Source of the DNA: Polynucleobacter sp. AM-7D1
GTDB taxonomy: Bacteria > Pseudomonadota > Gammaproteobacteria > Burkholderiales > Burkholderiaceae
Reading direction: 5' to 3'
Assembly: GCF_018688455.1 (NCBI RefSeq)
Contig: NZ_CP061319.1
Location: 1,240,001-1,304,000 of the forward strand
Length of the DNA stretch: 64,000 bases
The notes below the pieces were generated by a model. The model ran no database searches and was not told the DNA's origin. It worked only from the letters and a program-made list of their open reading frames with translations. The translations under genes and the position numbers were made by a program. This document shows positions 1 through 9,476 of this stretch, one piece after another (the stretch's first letter is position 1; every line of letters begins with the position of its first letter).

Positions 1-1300
1 GCTTCTCGGTGACCTTCACGTTCACGTCAACCTGATCAGCAGATCCTGGAACATCTTGCGTAGATACATCAGTCTCCGTGAAATAACCCAAGCGGCCCAA
101 ACGTTTTTTCGATAAATCAATCTTTTCACTGTCGAACCAGGCACTTTCAAACTGGCGCATCTCGCGACGAATTACTAGATCACGAGTCTTGGCATTACCG
201 GTAACATTGACTTGACGAACATAGACGCGACGACCTGGATCAACCACCAGAGTCAAATCCACTTCACTTAGTTCACGACGAATGTCTGGTTGTGGATTGA
301 TGGTTGCAAACGCATAACCATATGAACCTAGAATTTCAGCAATCGCTTTAGTACTCTCAGTCAACTTAGCAGATGAGAAGGTGTCGCCAGGCTTAAGACT
401 TACCAACTGAATTAACTCAGCCTCTTTGCCCAATAAGTCACCAGCTAAACGCACATCTTTTACTGTGAATTTATTACCCTCACGGATACTAATTGTCAGA
501 TAGATGCCTTTTTTATCAGGGGTAATAGAAACCTGGGTGGACTCAATAACAAACTCAAGGTAACCACGATTGAGATAGTAGGAGCGAATATTCTCCAAGT
601 CGGCCGTGAGCTTTTGCTTGGAATACAAATTGTCTTTGCTATACCAAGAAAGCCAGCCACCAGTTTTCAACTGCATCTGGCTCTTAAGGGTGCTCTCACT
701 GAACACCTTATTGCCAATAAAATTGATCTCTTGGATCTTAGCTACAGGACCTTCATCGATATTGAAATAAATCGCCACTTGATTACGCTCTACTGGGGTA
801 ACGGTTGCAACTACTTCAGCTGCATACATACCTTTACCAACATACTGGCGCTTCAGTTCTTGTTCAGCTTTATCAATCAAAGCCTTGTCATAGAAACGAG
901 CTTCAGCAACCCCAACGGCTTTGAGTGACTTCCGAACTACCTCTACATCAAACTCCTTCATGCCAGTAAATTCAATCCGGGAAATAGTAGGACGCTCTTC
1001 AACGATCACAATCAAAACATTACCCTGAGCCTGAATTTGCACATCTCGGAAAAAGCCAGTGCTGTAGAGTGCCTTAATGGCCTCAGCACTCTTCTCTTCG
1101 GTAAAGGTATCGCCTACCTGAACTGGAAGGTAGCTAAATACAGTGCCTGGCTCCACTCGCTGCAAGCCTTCGATTCGAATATCTTTAATGACAAAGGTAT
1201 CGGCTGCTTGTGCGTTTATACAAAAACCTGCCGCAACAATCAGAACGACTTGAGCAATAAATCGAGTTAGGGAGCGAAAAGAAGGTATCAAAAAATTCAA
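1..1300 (-). CDS. bamA: Outer membrane protein assembly factor BamA, C-terminus beyond window
   Basis: BamA is the central beta-barrel of the BAM complex that folds proteins into the outer membrane. About 433 codons are visible: a signal peptide (about residues 1-30, ending near NAQA), then VIKDIRIEGLQRVEPGTVF and a run of POTRA repeats (for example RIEFTGMKEFD and VRQVNVTGNAKTRD). The barrel lies left of position 1. No ATG fits the N-terminus; the best start is TTG at 1300, whose TTGA overlaps the stop of rseP, and an in-frame stop lies a few codons upstream. It is last in the visible rpsB-to-bamA gene run, as in other Burkholderiales. The family is certain; the start codon is inferred. Confidence 0.93.
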   Translation of the reverse strand, partial: MNFLIPSFRSLTRFIAQVVLIVAAGFCINAQAADTFVIKDIRIEGLQRVEPGTVFSYLPVQVGDTFTEEKSAEAIKALYSTGFFRDVQIQAQGNVLIVIVEERPTISRIEFTGMKEFDVEVVRKSLKAVGVAEARFYDKALIDKAEQELKRQYVGKGMYAAEVVATVTPVERNQVAIYFNIDEGPVAKIQEINFIGNKVFSESTLKSQMQLKTGGWLSWYSKDNLYSKQKLTADLENIRSYYLNRGYLEFVIESTQVSITPDKKGIYLTISIREGNKFTVKDVRLAGDLLGKEAELIQLVSLKPGDTFSSAKLTESTKAIAEILGSYGYAFATINPQPDIRRELSEVDLTLVVDPGRRVYVRQVNVTGNAKTRDLVIRREMRQFESAWFDSEKIDLSKKRLGRLGYFTETDVSTQDVPGSADQVDVNVKVTEK

Positions 1301-2430
1301 GGTGAAAGGTAGCGTTGCAAATCGTTAAACAAGGCCAGCAAGGAAAGGGCTATCAGCAGCAAAAAACCCACTTTTTGGAGCTTTTCCTGCAGAGATAATG
1401 AAATTCGCTTACCAGCAACCAACTCCCATGCATCATACAGGAGCTGACCCCCATCTAGCATTGGTAAAGGCACTAAATTCAAGAGTCCAATGCTAATACT
1501 CATGAGGGCCAAAAAGGCTACAAATGGCTGCCAGCCCACCTGGGCTGACTTCCCAGCCATATCCGCAATACTCAAGGGTCCACCCAGCTGCTTTAAGGTC
1601 GTTTTGCCGGTCAATAAACCAAGCATTAGCCTCATAGAGACCTTGGTGATCAAATAGACCCGCTGACTAGCAAAGCTCAGGGCATCAATCGGACCCAATT
1701 TCAGCTGATTCCACTCTGCAGGCGGGGTGATCTGGGGAAATAAGCCTAATGCTTTTAGTGGGTCCGATTCTGGTGTTACCGGGGGTAAATCACCCTGCCT
1801 AAAGGATTTAATATGGCGCCCACCAGAGGCATCCCGCATTTCTAGGGCAAAGCCCTGCTCTCCAGTTACGGCATCCAATAGCTGCCAACGCAGAGCATTC
1901 CAACTTGGGACGGGATCAAACTCTTCAAGAATTGGGGCGCCACTATAGTCAGATGGCAGCGATTGCCAACCAATCACTTGATCACCCGCTGCTACCCCTA
2001 GTTTGGCAGCAATCGATTGCTCAGGGGGAGCCTGCAGTTTTGCTGGCAACTGAGGCACGCCTGTGACGTAAATGATCGAAAATAAAATGACTGCCAAGAG
2101 GAAATTGGCAAATGGTCCAGCAGCCACAATGACAGATCGTTGCCAGAGCGGCTTTACATCAAAGGACTGAGATCGATCCTGCGCTGAAATATTTTGTTGA
2201 CCATCTCGGCCATCCAATAATTTGACATAGCCGCCCAAGGGGATAGAAGCTACAACCCACTCGGTACCGCTACTGGCGCGAAAAGTAAATAATGGCTTGC
2301 CAAAACCTAAGGCAAAACGAAGTACTTTGACACCACATAAACGGGCTGCTAAAAAATGACCATATTCATGAAAGCTGACCAGCACACCTAAAGTGACCAA
2401 GAATGAAGCAAGAGTAATTAAGGCCTGCAC
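1297..2430 (-). CDS. rseP: RIP metalloprotease RseP (site-2 protease)
   Basis: Inner-membrane zinc protease that cleaves anti-sigma factors and remnant signal peptides within the membrane. Visible features: the HEYGH zinc motif at residues 21-25 in the first membrane helix, a periplasmic PDZ region at about 130-230, and the second catalytic motif LDGG at 325-328 followed by a last helix near the C-terminus. The protein has 377 residues, whereas E. coli RseP has about 450 with two tandem PDZ domains. Only one PDZ-like segment is apparent here. It lies 11 bp downstream of dxr and overlaps the bamA start. Confidence 0.95.
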   Translation of the reverse strand: MQALITLASFLVTLGVLVSFHEYGHFLAARLCGVKVLRFALGFGKPLFTFRASSGTEWVVASIPLGGYVKLLDGRDGQQNISAQDRSQSFDVKPLWQRSVIVAAGPFANFLLAVILFSIIYVTGVPQLPAKLQAPPEQSIAAKLGVAAGDQVIGWQSLPSDYSGAPILEEFDPVPSWNALRWQLLDAVTGEQGFALEMRDASGGRHIKSFRQGDLPPVTPESDPLKALGLFPQITPPAEWNQLKLGPIDALSFASQRVYLITKVSMRLMLGLLTGKTTLKQLGGPLSIADMAGKSAQVGWQPFVAFLALMSISIGLLNLVPLPMLDGGQLLYDAWELVAGKRISLSLQEKLQKVGFLLLIALSLLALFNDLQRYLSP

Positions 2431-2441
2431 AAATCGCCGAT

Positions 2442-3635
2442 CTATCTTTTGAGATCGCGAATGAAATCATTCGCAGTACGACGAGCCAAAGCATCAACCT
2501 CAAGAATCGCTTCCAGGGAGCTCGCAGCAACTGAAGGCAAGGCATTTAAGCAGTGCTCCACTACATTAGGAATGCTTAAGTATGGCAAGCCATCATCCAA
2601 GAAAGCGGCCACAGCAACTTCGTTCGCAGCATTCAATACAGCAGGAGTAGTGCCCCCTGCTTTTGCCGCAGCAAAGGCCAAGTTAAGACAGGGGAATTGA
2701 GCAAAATTTGGTTCGGTGAAACTGAGACCACTCAACTGAGTCAGATTTAAAGGAGCAACACCAGCCTCGATGCGTTCAGGCCAGGCAAGGCCATAAGCAA
2801 TTGGAGTGCGCATATCAGGCTGACCCATTTGCGCCAGCACAGAGCCATCACGATAACGCACCATCGAGTGCACTACGCTCTGCGGATGAATCAACACCTT
2901 AATCTTTTCTAGCGGCAAACCAAACAACCAAAAAGCTTCGATAACTTCCAAGCCTTTATTCATCATCGTTGCTGAATCAACTGAAATTTTTCTACCCATC
3001 ACCCAGTTTGGATGGGCGCAAGCTTGCTCGGGGGTAATGTCCGATAAATCCGCAAGCTGTCTGTCTCTGAATGGTCCGCCAGAGGCAGTTAACCAAAGCT
3101 CTTCAACACCTAAATGCGCAGATGGATTTTTTGTAAAGCGATCTGGCAGACATTGAAAAATCGCATTATGTTCACTGTCGATGGGAAGTAATTCACCGCC
3201 GCCAGCTTGCATAGCCTGCATAAATAAATTACCTGACATCACGAGCGCTTCTTTATTGGCCAACAATACCCGCTTACCTGCTTGAGCTGCAGCTAGGGCA
3301 GGGACTAGGCCAGCTGCACCCACAATCGCTGCCATAACGGTATCGCACCCTGATTCGGTGATGGCACTTACTAATGCCTCAGGCCCATAAAGAACTTGAG
3401 TCGCGATCTTTTTTGCTTGCAGGAGTTGAGCCAGCTTAGCAGCGCCCTCAGCGTCAGCCACTACTGCAATAGTTGGCTTGAACTCAATACATTGCTCAGA
3501 TAGACGTTCAATCTGTTTTGCAGCAGTCAAAGCGACCACCTTGAAGCGATCTGGATGCGCACGAATCACATCTAAAGTATTAACACCAATCGATCCCGTA
3601 GATCCGAGGATGGCAACTTGCTTAAGAGACATCAA
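2442..3635 (-). CDS. dxr: 1-deoxy-D-xylulose 5-phosphate reductoisomerase
   Basis: Converts DXP to MEP with NADPH, the first committed step of the non-mevalonate isoprenoid pathway. The NADPH-binding GSTGSIG motif is at residues 11-17. The metal/substrate signature [15 protein letters not shown] lies near residue 150, and [20 protein letters not shown] lies near 210. At 397 residues it has the normal length. The ATG overlaps the cdsA stop by 4 bp (ATGA), suggesting translational coupling. It sits beside uppS, which uses the isoprenoid product to make the undecaprenyl carrier. Confidence 0.98.
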   Translation of the reverse strand: MMSLKQVAILGSTGSIGVNTLDVIRAHPDRFKVVALTAAKQIERLSEQCIEFKPTIAVVADAEGAAKLAQLLQAKKIATQVLYGPEALVSAITESGCDTVMAAIVGAAGLVPALAAAQAGKRVLLANKEALVMSGNLFMQAMQAGGGELLPIDSEHNAIFQCLPDRFTKNPSAHLGVEELWLTASGGPFRDRQLADLSDITPEQACAHPNWVMGRKISVDSATMMNKGLEVIEAFWLFGLPLEKIKVLIHPQSVVHSMVRYRDGSVLAQMGQPDMRTPIAYGLAWPERIEAGVAPLNLTQLSGLSFTEPNFAQFPCLNLAFAAAKAGGTTPAVLNAANEVAVAAFLDDGLPYLSIPNVVEHCLNALPSVAASSLEAILEVDALARRTANDFIRDLKR

Positions 3636-4459
3636 ATCAATCCAGCTAGTAATGCAGCAATCGGCATTGTCGGGATGAGAGCATCAACCCGATCTAGTAC
3701 GCCACCATGGCCAGGCAGCAAATGACTGCTGTCTTTAACACCAGCTAAGCGCTTCAACTGAGACTCAAACAAATCACCAAAGACGCTGAACGCAGCTAAT
3801 ACGGTAACCATCAAGAGCATCGGCACCCATCCAAATCGAATAGCCCAGGCACCAAATAAGGTATCAGCTAGAGGTAAATACATGACACATAAGAATGCGT
3901 AGAGATAGCAAAGCACGAGACCGCCTAGCGCACCCTCAATTGACTTCCCCGGACTAATATTCACGGCTAACTTATGCTTACCAAAAGCCTTGCCAACAAA
4001 GTAAGCGCCGATATCGGCAACCCAAACTAAAGCCATACTACTCAATAAAAAGACTAAGCCCAGCTCACGTAAGAAGACTAAAGCGAACCAAGTGGCTGGG
4101 AGAATGATCAAACCCAGAATGCTGTAGAAAGGTTTGAATTTTTGAAGCGAGAGGTTCATCCCCTTTGCCAAAATAAATGGCGCCAGAAAGAACCAAAACA
4201 GGACTGCCATCATGAGCAGAGAGAACTGCCATGAGATCGCCTGAGTAGCCAGCAAAAACAAAATGATGGCCAAACAAAAAGCAGCATAGAGCCATGCCGC
4301 CTTTTTTGCCTCAGGGGCAATCATGCGACTCCATTCCCAAGCAGCTACAACTAATGCGACGAGGAAAAATCCGCCCAAATAGATTGGTGGTAATAAAAAT
4401 AAGATGGGCAATAGCACTGCCATCAAGATAGTGGCAGTAATGATTCGGGTTTTTAACAT
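3632..4459 (-). CDS. cdsA: Phosphatidate cytidylyltransferase
   Basis: Integral membrane enzyme making CDP-diacylglycerol from phosphatidate and CTP, the precursor of all phospholipids. The C-terminal CdsA signature is clear: [20 protein letters not shown] followed by [11 protein letters not shown]. The first two thirds consist of about six hydrophobic helices. It has 275 residues, normal for the family. It lies 16 bp after uppS and overlaps dxr by 4 bp. Confidence 0.97.
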   Translation of the reverse strand: MLKTRIITATILMAVLLPILFLLPPIYLGGFFLVALVVAAWEWSRMIAPEAKKAAWLYAAFCLAIILFLLATQAISWQFSLLMMAVLFWFFLAPFILAKGMNLSLQKFKPFYSILGLIILPATWFALVFLRELGLVFLLSSMALVWVADIGAYFVGKAFGKHKLAVNISPGKSIEGALGGLVLCYLYAFLCVMYLPLADTLFGAWAIRFGWVPMLLMVTVLAAFSVFGDLFESQLKRLAGVKDSSHLLPGHGGVLDRVDALIPTMPIAALLAGLI

Positions 4460-4475
4460 AAGGGAATAAGAATAC

Positions 4476-5249
4476 TTAGACTGCGTCGCTCAAAGGCTCG
4501 GAAGCTAGCTGAGCACTCGTACGTCCAAAACGACGCTCGCGCTGACTAAACCAGTCAAACGCTTTATGTAATTCAGCCTCATCAAAATCAGGCCAAAGGA
4601 TATCCGTGAAATACAACTCGGTATACGCGAGTTGCCACAATAAGAAGTTGCTTACTCTTTGCTCCCCACCAGTGCGAATGAACAAATCTGGTTCTGGAGC
4701 ATAAGCCATGGATAGATGGGCTTGCAATAACTCCTCTGATACTTGCTCCGGCTTCAAACCAGGATTAGCAGCCAAACATTGGCGCATCGCCTGCAAAATA
4801 TCCCAACGACCACCGTAGTTAGCCGCAATCGTAAAAGTGAGACTTTTGCAGCCAGCAGTTTTTTCTTCAGAGAATTGCACCATCTCCTGGATCGCAGAAT
4901 CAAATCGGCTGAGATCACCAATAAGGCGTAAAGAGATATCGTTTTCAGCGAGACGAGAGACTTCGCTTTTTAATGACTTGAGAAACAACTTCATTAGAAA
5001 GCCCACTTCTTCCGGTGGGCGACGCCAATTTTCAGAGCTAAATGCAAATACAGTGAGGTATTCAACACCGAGACGGCGGCACTCTTGAACAATCTTCCGC
5101 ACTGCGCCTAATCCCTCAGAGTGCCCCGCTACTCGCGGCATAAAACGCTTGCTGGCCCAGCGACCATTGCCATCCATGATGATGGCAACATGGCGAGGAA
5201 TAGCGCTCACCTCTGGAACAACTAAGGTAGAGCTAGTGTGCTGGGTCAT
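4476..5249 (-). CDS. uppS: Isoprenyl (undecaprenyl) diphosphate synthase
   Basis: Cis-prenyltransferase adding isopentenyl units to farnesyl diphosphate to give undecaprenyl diphosphate, the lipid carrier for peptidoglycan and O-antigen. Signatures: [16 protein letters not shown] near residue 20 (catalytic Asp in MDGNG) and [19 protein letters not shown] near residue 190. Length of 257 residues is typical. It is followed by cdsA in the same orientation. Confidence 0.97.
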   Translation of the reverse strand: MTQHTSSTLVVPEVSAIPRHVAIIMDGNGRWASKRFMPRVAGHSEGLGAVRKIVQECRRLGVEYLTVFAFSSENWRRPPEEVGFLMKLFLKSLKSEVSRLAENDISLRLIGDLSRFDSAIQEMVQFSEEKTAGCKSLTFTIAANYGGRWDILQAMRQCLAANPGLKPEQVSEELLQAHLSMAYAPEPDLFIRTGGEQRVSNFLLWQLAYTELYFTDILWPDFDEAELHKAFDWFSQRERRFGRTSAQLASEPLSDAV

Positions 5250-5279
5250 AAACCGAAGAATAAAAAAATGATCTGACGA

Positions 5280-5843
5280 TTAAACCGTCATGATCTCTTT
5301 TTCTTTTTCAGAAACCAACTTATCAATCTCAACAACCGTGCGATCGGTCATCTTCTGAATATCATCAGTTGCACGACGCTCATCATCCTCTGAAATTTCT
5401 TTATCTTTAGTTAAGCGCTTCAGGTGCTCATTCGCATCACGGCGTAAATTGCGTACGGCGATTTTGGCGTCTTCACCTTCATTCTTGACCACCTTAGTTA
5501 AGTCACGACGGCGCTCTTCTGTCAAAGCAGGCATTGGTACGCGAATCACAGTACCTTGGGAGGCTGGATTAAGACCTAAATCAGAATCGCGAATTGCTTT
5601 CTCAATTGCACCAACCATGGTCTTTTCAAATGGCTGTACATTAATCGTTCTAGCATCAGCCAAACCTAAGCTAGCTACTTGGCTTAGCGGCGTTGGATTA
5701 CCGTAGTAATCCACTTGAATATGCTCCAAAATTCCTGGGTTAGCACGGCCAGAACGAATCTTGGCTAAATTGGATTTCAAAGCCTCGAGAGACTTCTGCA
5801 TCTTTTGATCGGTAGTGGTTTTAATTTCTGCTGCGGACATCAA
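5280..5843 (-). CDS. frr: Ribosome recycling factor
   Basis: Splits the post-termination ribosome together with EF-G. The 187-residue sequence has the family core, including [20 protein letters not shown], then [14 protein letters not shown] and a long charged C-terminal helix ([20 protein letters not shown]). It lies 8 bp after pyrH in the conserved tsf-pyrH-frr order. The first two codons are both Met; either could start translation. Confidence 0.98.
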   Translation of the reverse strand: MMSAAEIKTTTDQKMQKSLEALKSNLAKIRSGRANPGILEHIQVDYYGNPTPLSQVASLGLADARTINVQPFEKTMVGAIEKAIRDSDLGLNPASQGTVIRVPMPALTEERRRDLTKVVKNEGEDAKIAVRNLRRDANEHLKRLTKDKEISEDDERRATDDIQKMTDRTVVEIDKLVSEKEKEIMTV

Positions 5844-5851
5844 GCCTCCTA

Positions 5852-6583
<732 letters not shown>

Positions 6584-6670
6584 CTAAGCAATTTACTTGC
6601 TTAGCTTATTGATCTTTAAGTACTTTTTTATATCTTGCCCAAATTATAAAGGGCTTGGCACAGATCAAAC

Positions 6671-6706
6671 AAAAGGGCATAGAAACCGAGATTTCCATGC
6701 CCTTTT
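6671..6706 (-). terminator. Hairpin terminator after tsf
   Basis: Inverted repeat with arms AAAAGGGCAT and ATGCCCTTTT, plus an inner GAAA/TTTC pairing, and a T-rich end on the minus strand. It lies between the tsf stop (6752) and pyrH (6562), so it likely ends or attenuates the rpsB-tsf transcript. Confidence 0.8.
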
Positions 6707-6751
6707 GGGTATGACAGCCTTACTGGGCAAGCCCAGCAGTTTTGGAGCTAA

Positions 6752-7630
6752 TTAAGCGCCTTTAGCAGCGGCAACCTGAGCAGCAACTTCTGCTGCAAAG
6801 TCGTCTTGACGCTTCTCAATGCCCTCGCCCACAACAAACATGGTGAAACCCTTGATTGTGGTGTTGGCGGCCTTGAGCATTTGCTCAACAGTTTGCTTGT
6901 CGTTTTTAACGAAAGTTTGGTTCAACAAAGAAACCTCTTTGAGGTACTTCTGAATAGAACCTTCAACCATCTTCTCAACGATTTCTGGTGGTTTGCCAGA
7001 TTCAGCAGCCTTTTGAACGGCAACACTACGCTCCACAGCAATCGCTTCAGCAGGAACATCAGCCATCGACAAAGCCACTGGCTTCATTGCAGCAATATGC
7101 ATTGCCACGTCTTTAGCTGCAGTCTCGTCACCTTCGAACTCAACCATCACACCAATACGAGTACCGTGAAGGTAAGAAACCAACTTGTTGCTACCAGCAA
7201 AACGCTTGAAGCGACGTGGCATGATGTTCTCGCCGATCTTACCGATCAAGGCGCTACGAACTTCATCAACAGTTTGACCATTCATTGGCAATGCAAGTAA
7301 TGCAGCAACGTCAGCTGGATTCTTTTCAGAAATCAGATTTGCGCAGGCTTGTGTAAATGCCAAGAAATCATCATTCTTTGAAACGAAGTCAGTCTCACAG
7401 TTCACTTCAAGTAAAGAACCTGTAGTGCCATTAATGGCTGAAGCAACAATACCTTCAGCAGTAACGCGTGAAGCAGCTTTGCCAGCCTTGCTACCGAGCT
7501 TTACACGCAGAATTTCTTCTGCACGAGCCATATCGCCATCAGCTTCAGTCAATGCTTTTTTGCACTCCATCATCGGAGCATCAGTCTTGGCGCGTAACTC
7601 GCCAACCATTGCAGCGGTAATAGCGGCCAT
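6752..7630 (-). CDS. tsf: Elongation factor Ts
   Basis: Nucleotide exchange factor that recycles EF-Tu-GDP. The N-terminal UBA-like domain carries the family motif [19 protein letters not shown] at about residues 16-34. The core motif [17 protein letters not shown] lies near residue 75. It has 292 residues. Its start is adjacent to the stop of rpsB (they share one base at 7630), the usual rpsB-tsf coupling. Confidence 0.98.
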   Translation of the reverse strand: MAAITAAMVGELRAKTDAPMMECKKALTEADGDMARAEEILRVKLGSKAGKAASRVTAEGIVASAINGTTGSLLEVNCETDFVSKNDDFLAFTQACANLISEKNPADVAALLALPMNGQTVDEVRSALIGKIGENIMPRRFKRFAGSNKLVSYLHGTRIGVMVEFEGDETAAKDVAMHIAAMKPVALSMADVPAEAIAVERSVAVQKAAESGKPPEIVEKMVEGSIQKYLKEVSLLNQTFVKNDKQTVEQMLKAANTTIKGFTMFVVGEGIEKRQDDFAAEVAAQVAAAKGA

Positions 7631-8379
7631 TATTCAGCTTTCCCTTCTTCAACAAACTCTTCTTCGCCTTCTTTAACGGCAGTCAAGATTTCTTGAACAG
7701 AGTTTGATTTACCTTCGAGGATTGCATCGGCAATGCCACGAGCGTAGAGAAGAACAGCTTTGCTGGAGTCATCGTTACCAGGGATGATGTAATCAACACC
7801 TTCTGGCGAATGGTTGGTATCAACCACGGCGATAACAGGAATACCAAGCTTGTTAGCTTCAGTAATAGCAATCTTGTGATAACCAACGTCCACTACGAAA
7901 ATTGCATCAGGAACGCCATTCAAATCTTGGATACCGCCAAGCGCTTTTTGCAACTTGTCGAGATCGCGATCATTAGTCAAAGCTTCTTTCTTAGAAAGCT
8001 TTTCCCAATCGCCAGCCTCTTTAGCAACTGCCATATCCTTCAAACGCTTGAGGGACCCTTTAACAGTTTTGAAGTTAGTGAGCGTACCGCCCAACCAACG
8101 GCTGTCGATGTAAGGCATACCAGCACGAGCAGCTTCTTCAGCAATGATCTCGCGTGACTGACGCTTAGTACCAACGAATAAGATGGTTCCACGATTAGCA
8201 GCAACTTGTTTTGCAAATTTCAGGGCGTCCTGAAACATTGGCAATGTTTTTTCTAAGTTGATGATGTGAATTTTGTTGCGATGGCCGAAAATATAAGGGG
8301 CCATTCTTGGGGACCAGAAACGGGTTTGGTGACCAAAATGGCAACCGGCTTCCAGCATTTGACGCATAGTTACTGACAT
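7630..8379 (-). CDS. rpsB: 30S ribosomal protein S2
   Basis: Small-subunit ribosomal protein. Family features: [20 protein letters not shown] at the N-terminus, then [20 protein letters not shown], and [19 protein letters not shown] near residue 190. It has 249 residues and an acidic C-terminal tail. The start has a good ribosome binding site (AGGAG, 5 bases upstream). First gene of the minus-strand run that ends in bamA. Confidence 0.99.
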   Translation of the reverse strand: MSVTMRQMLEAGCHFGHQTRFWSPRMAPYIFGHRNKIHIINLEKTLPMFQDALKFAKQVAANRGTILFVGTKRQSREIIAEEAARAGMPYIDSRWLGGTLTNFKTVKGSLKRLKDMAVAKEAGDWEKLSKKEALTNDRDLDKLQKALGGIQDLNGVPDAIFVVDVGYHKIAITEANKLGIPVIAVVDTNHSPEGVDYIIPGNDDSSKAVLLYARGIADAILEGKSNSVQEILTAVKEGEEEFVEEGKAE

Positions 8380-8635
8380 AACTTCTCCTAAGGGTTAGTT
8401 TCTAAGATTGAGTCCTAGCTGCGCTAAAAAACGCCACCCTGGAAGGCTCAACCCGCGATTTCAGATCAAAATTGACCTGAGAGCGAAATTATAGCTTAAA
8501 TATCAACAACCTAGACCCCTGCCATCCTGCCCCAGGAATCTCAATCCCCGTGGAAATAGCTTCAAATCGACTATTTGCCCAATTTTTGAGCACTACGCAT
8601 CTACCAAAAACTGCCAAGTCGTTGATAATCAAGGC
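8380..8635. promoter_or_regulatory. Divergent rpsB / map intergenic region
   Basis: A 256-bp gap between divergent genes. On the minus strand a perfect TATAAT lies at 8493-8488, about 110 bases before rpsB, but I see no good -35 box at normal spacing. The transcript from it would have a long leader with a G/C-rich segment followed by a T6 run. This could hold an S2-responsive leader as in other bacteria, but no known fold is recognised. No coding potential is visible. Confidence 0.35.
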
Positions 8636-9472
8636 ATGAATAGTGTATTTACTGCCGAAAAAGACATCCAAGGGATGCGCGAGGCTGGCCGCCTAGCCAG
8701 TGAAGTTCTTGATCATGTTGCTCCGCACGTCAAAGCGGGTGTGAGTACCGCCGAATTGGATCGCATCTGCCACGAGTACATGCGCGATGTCCAAAAGACC
8801 ATTCCCGCCCCATTGAACTACCAACCGCCAGGCTACCCACCCTTCCCGGCATCTATCTGCACTTCGGTAAATGATGTCATTTGCCATGGCATCCCCGGCG
8901 AAAAGATTTTAAAGATTGGTGACGTCGTGAATCTCGATATCACTGTCATTACTCCGGATGGCTACTATGGCGATACCAGCCGTATGTTTATGGTTGGCGA
9001 GGTTTCCGTATTAGCCAAACGTCTTACTCAAATTACATTTGAATGTATGTGGCTTGGCATTGCACAAGTCAAGCCTGGTGCTTCGCTGGGAGACATTGGT
9101 CACGTCATTCAACAGCATGCTGAAAATGCTGGCTACTCCGTTGTCCGTGAATATTGTGGTCATGGCATTGGCAAAGTGTTTCATCAGGATCCACAGATTC
9201 TTCACTATGGCCGCCCTGGCACTGGTGAAAAGTTAAAAGAAGGAATGACCTTCACTATTGAACCCATGATCAATGCTGGCAAACGTGATATTCGCACCAT
9301 GCCAGATCAATGGACGGTGAAGACTAAAGATCGCAGCCTGTCTGCACAATGGGAACACACGCTTTTGGTAACAGCTACTGGTGTTGAAGTGCTTACTTGG
9401 TCAGAGGGTAGCAATCCAGCTCCTGATTGCGTTAAAGGACTATCCTTTAGGCCAAGTCTAGCAAGCGCATAA
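8636..9472 (+). CDS. map: Methionine aminopeptidase type I
   Basis: Removes the initiator methionine from nascent proteins. The metal ligands of the pita-bread fold are visible: Asp in NLDITVITPDGYYGDTSRMF, His in CGHGIGKVFHQDP, and Glu in TIEPMINAGK and QWEHTLLVT. It has 278 residues, slightly longer than E. coli Map (264) through a C-terminal tail. It is divergent from rpsB, a common arrangement, and lies 4 bp before glnD. Confidence 0.98.
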   Translation: MNSVFTAEKDIQGMREAGRLASEVLDHVAPHVKAGVSTAELDRICHEYMRDVQKTIPAPLNYQPPGYPPFPASICTSVNDVICHGIPGEKILKIGDVVNLDITVITPDGYYGDTSRMFMVGEVSVLAKRLTQITFECMWLGIAQVKPGASLGDIGHVIQQHAENAGYSVVREYCGHGIGKVFHQDPQILHYGRPGTGEKLKEGMTFTIEPMINAGKRDIRTMPDQWTVKTKDRSLSAQWEHTLLVTATGVEVLTWSEGSNPAPDCVKGLSFRPSLASA

Positions 9473-9476
9473 ATTC

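Noticed and set aside
614-928. 104-codon frame antisense to bamA
   Set aside because: Overlaps the well-supported bamA frame; no independent evidence.
6806-7300. 164-codon frame antisense to tsf
   Set aside because: Shadow of tsf with no start signal or recognisable domain.
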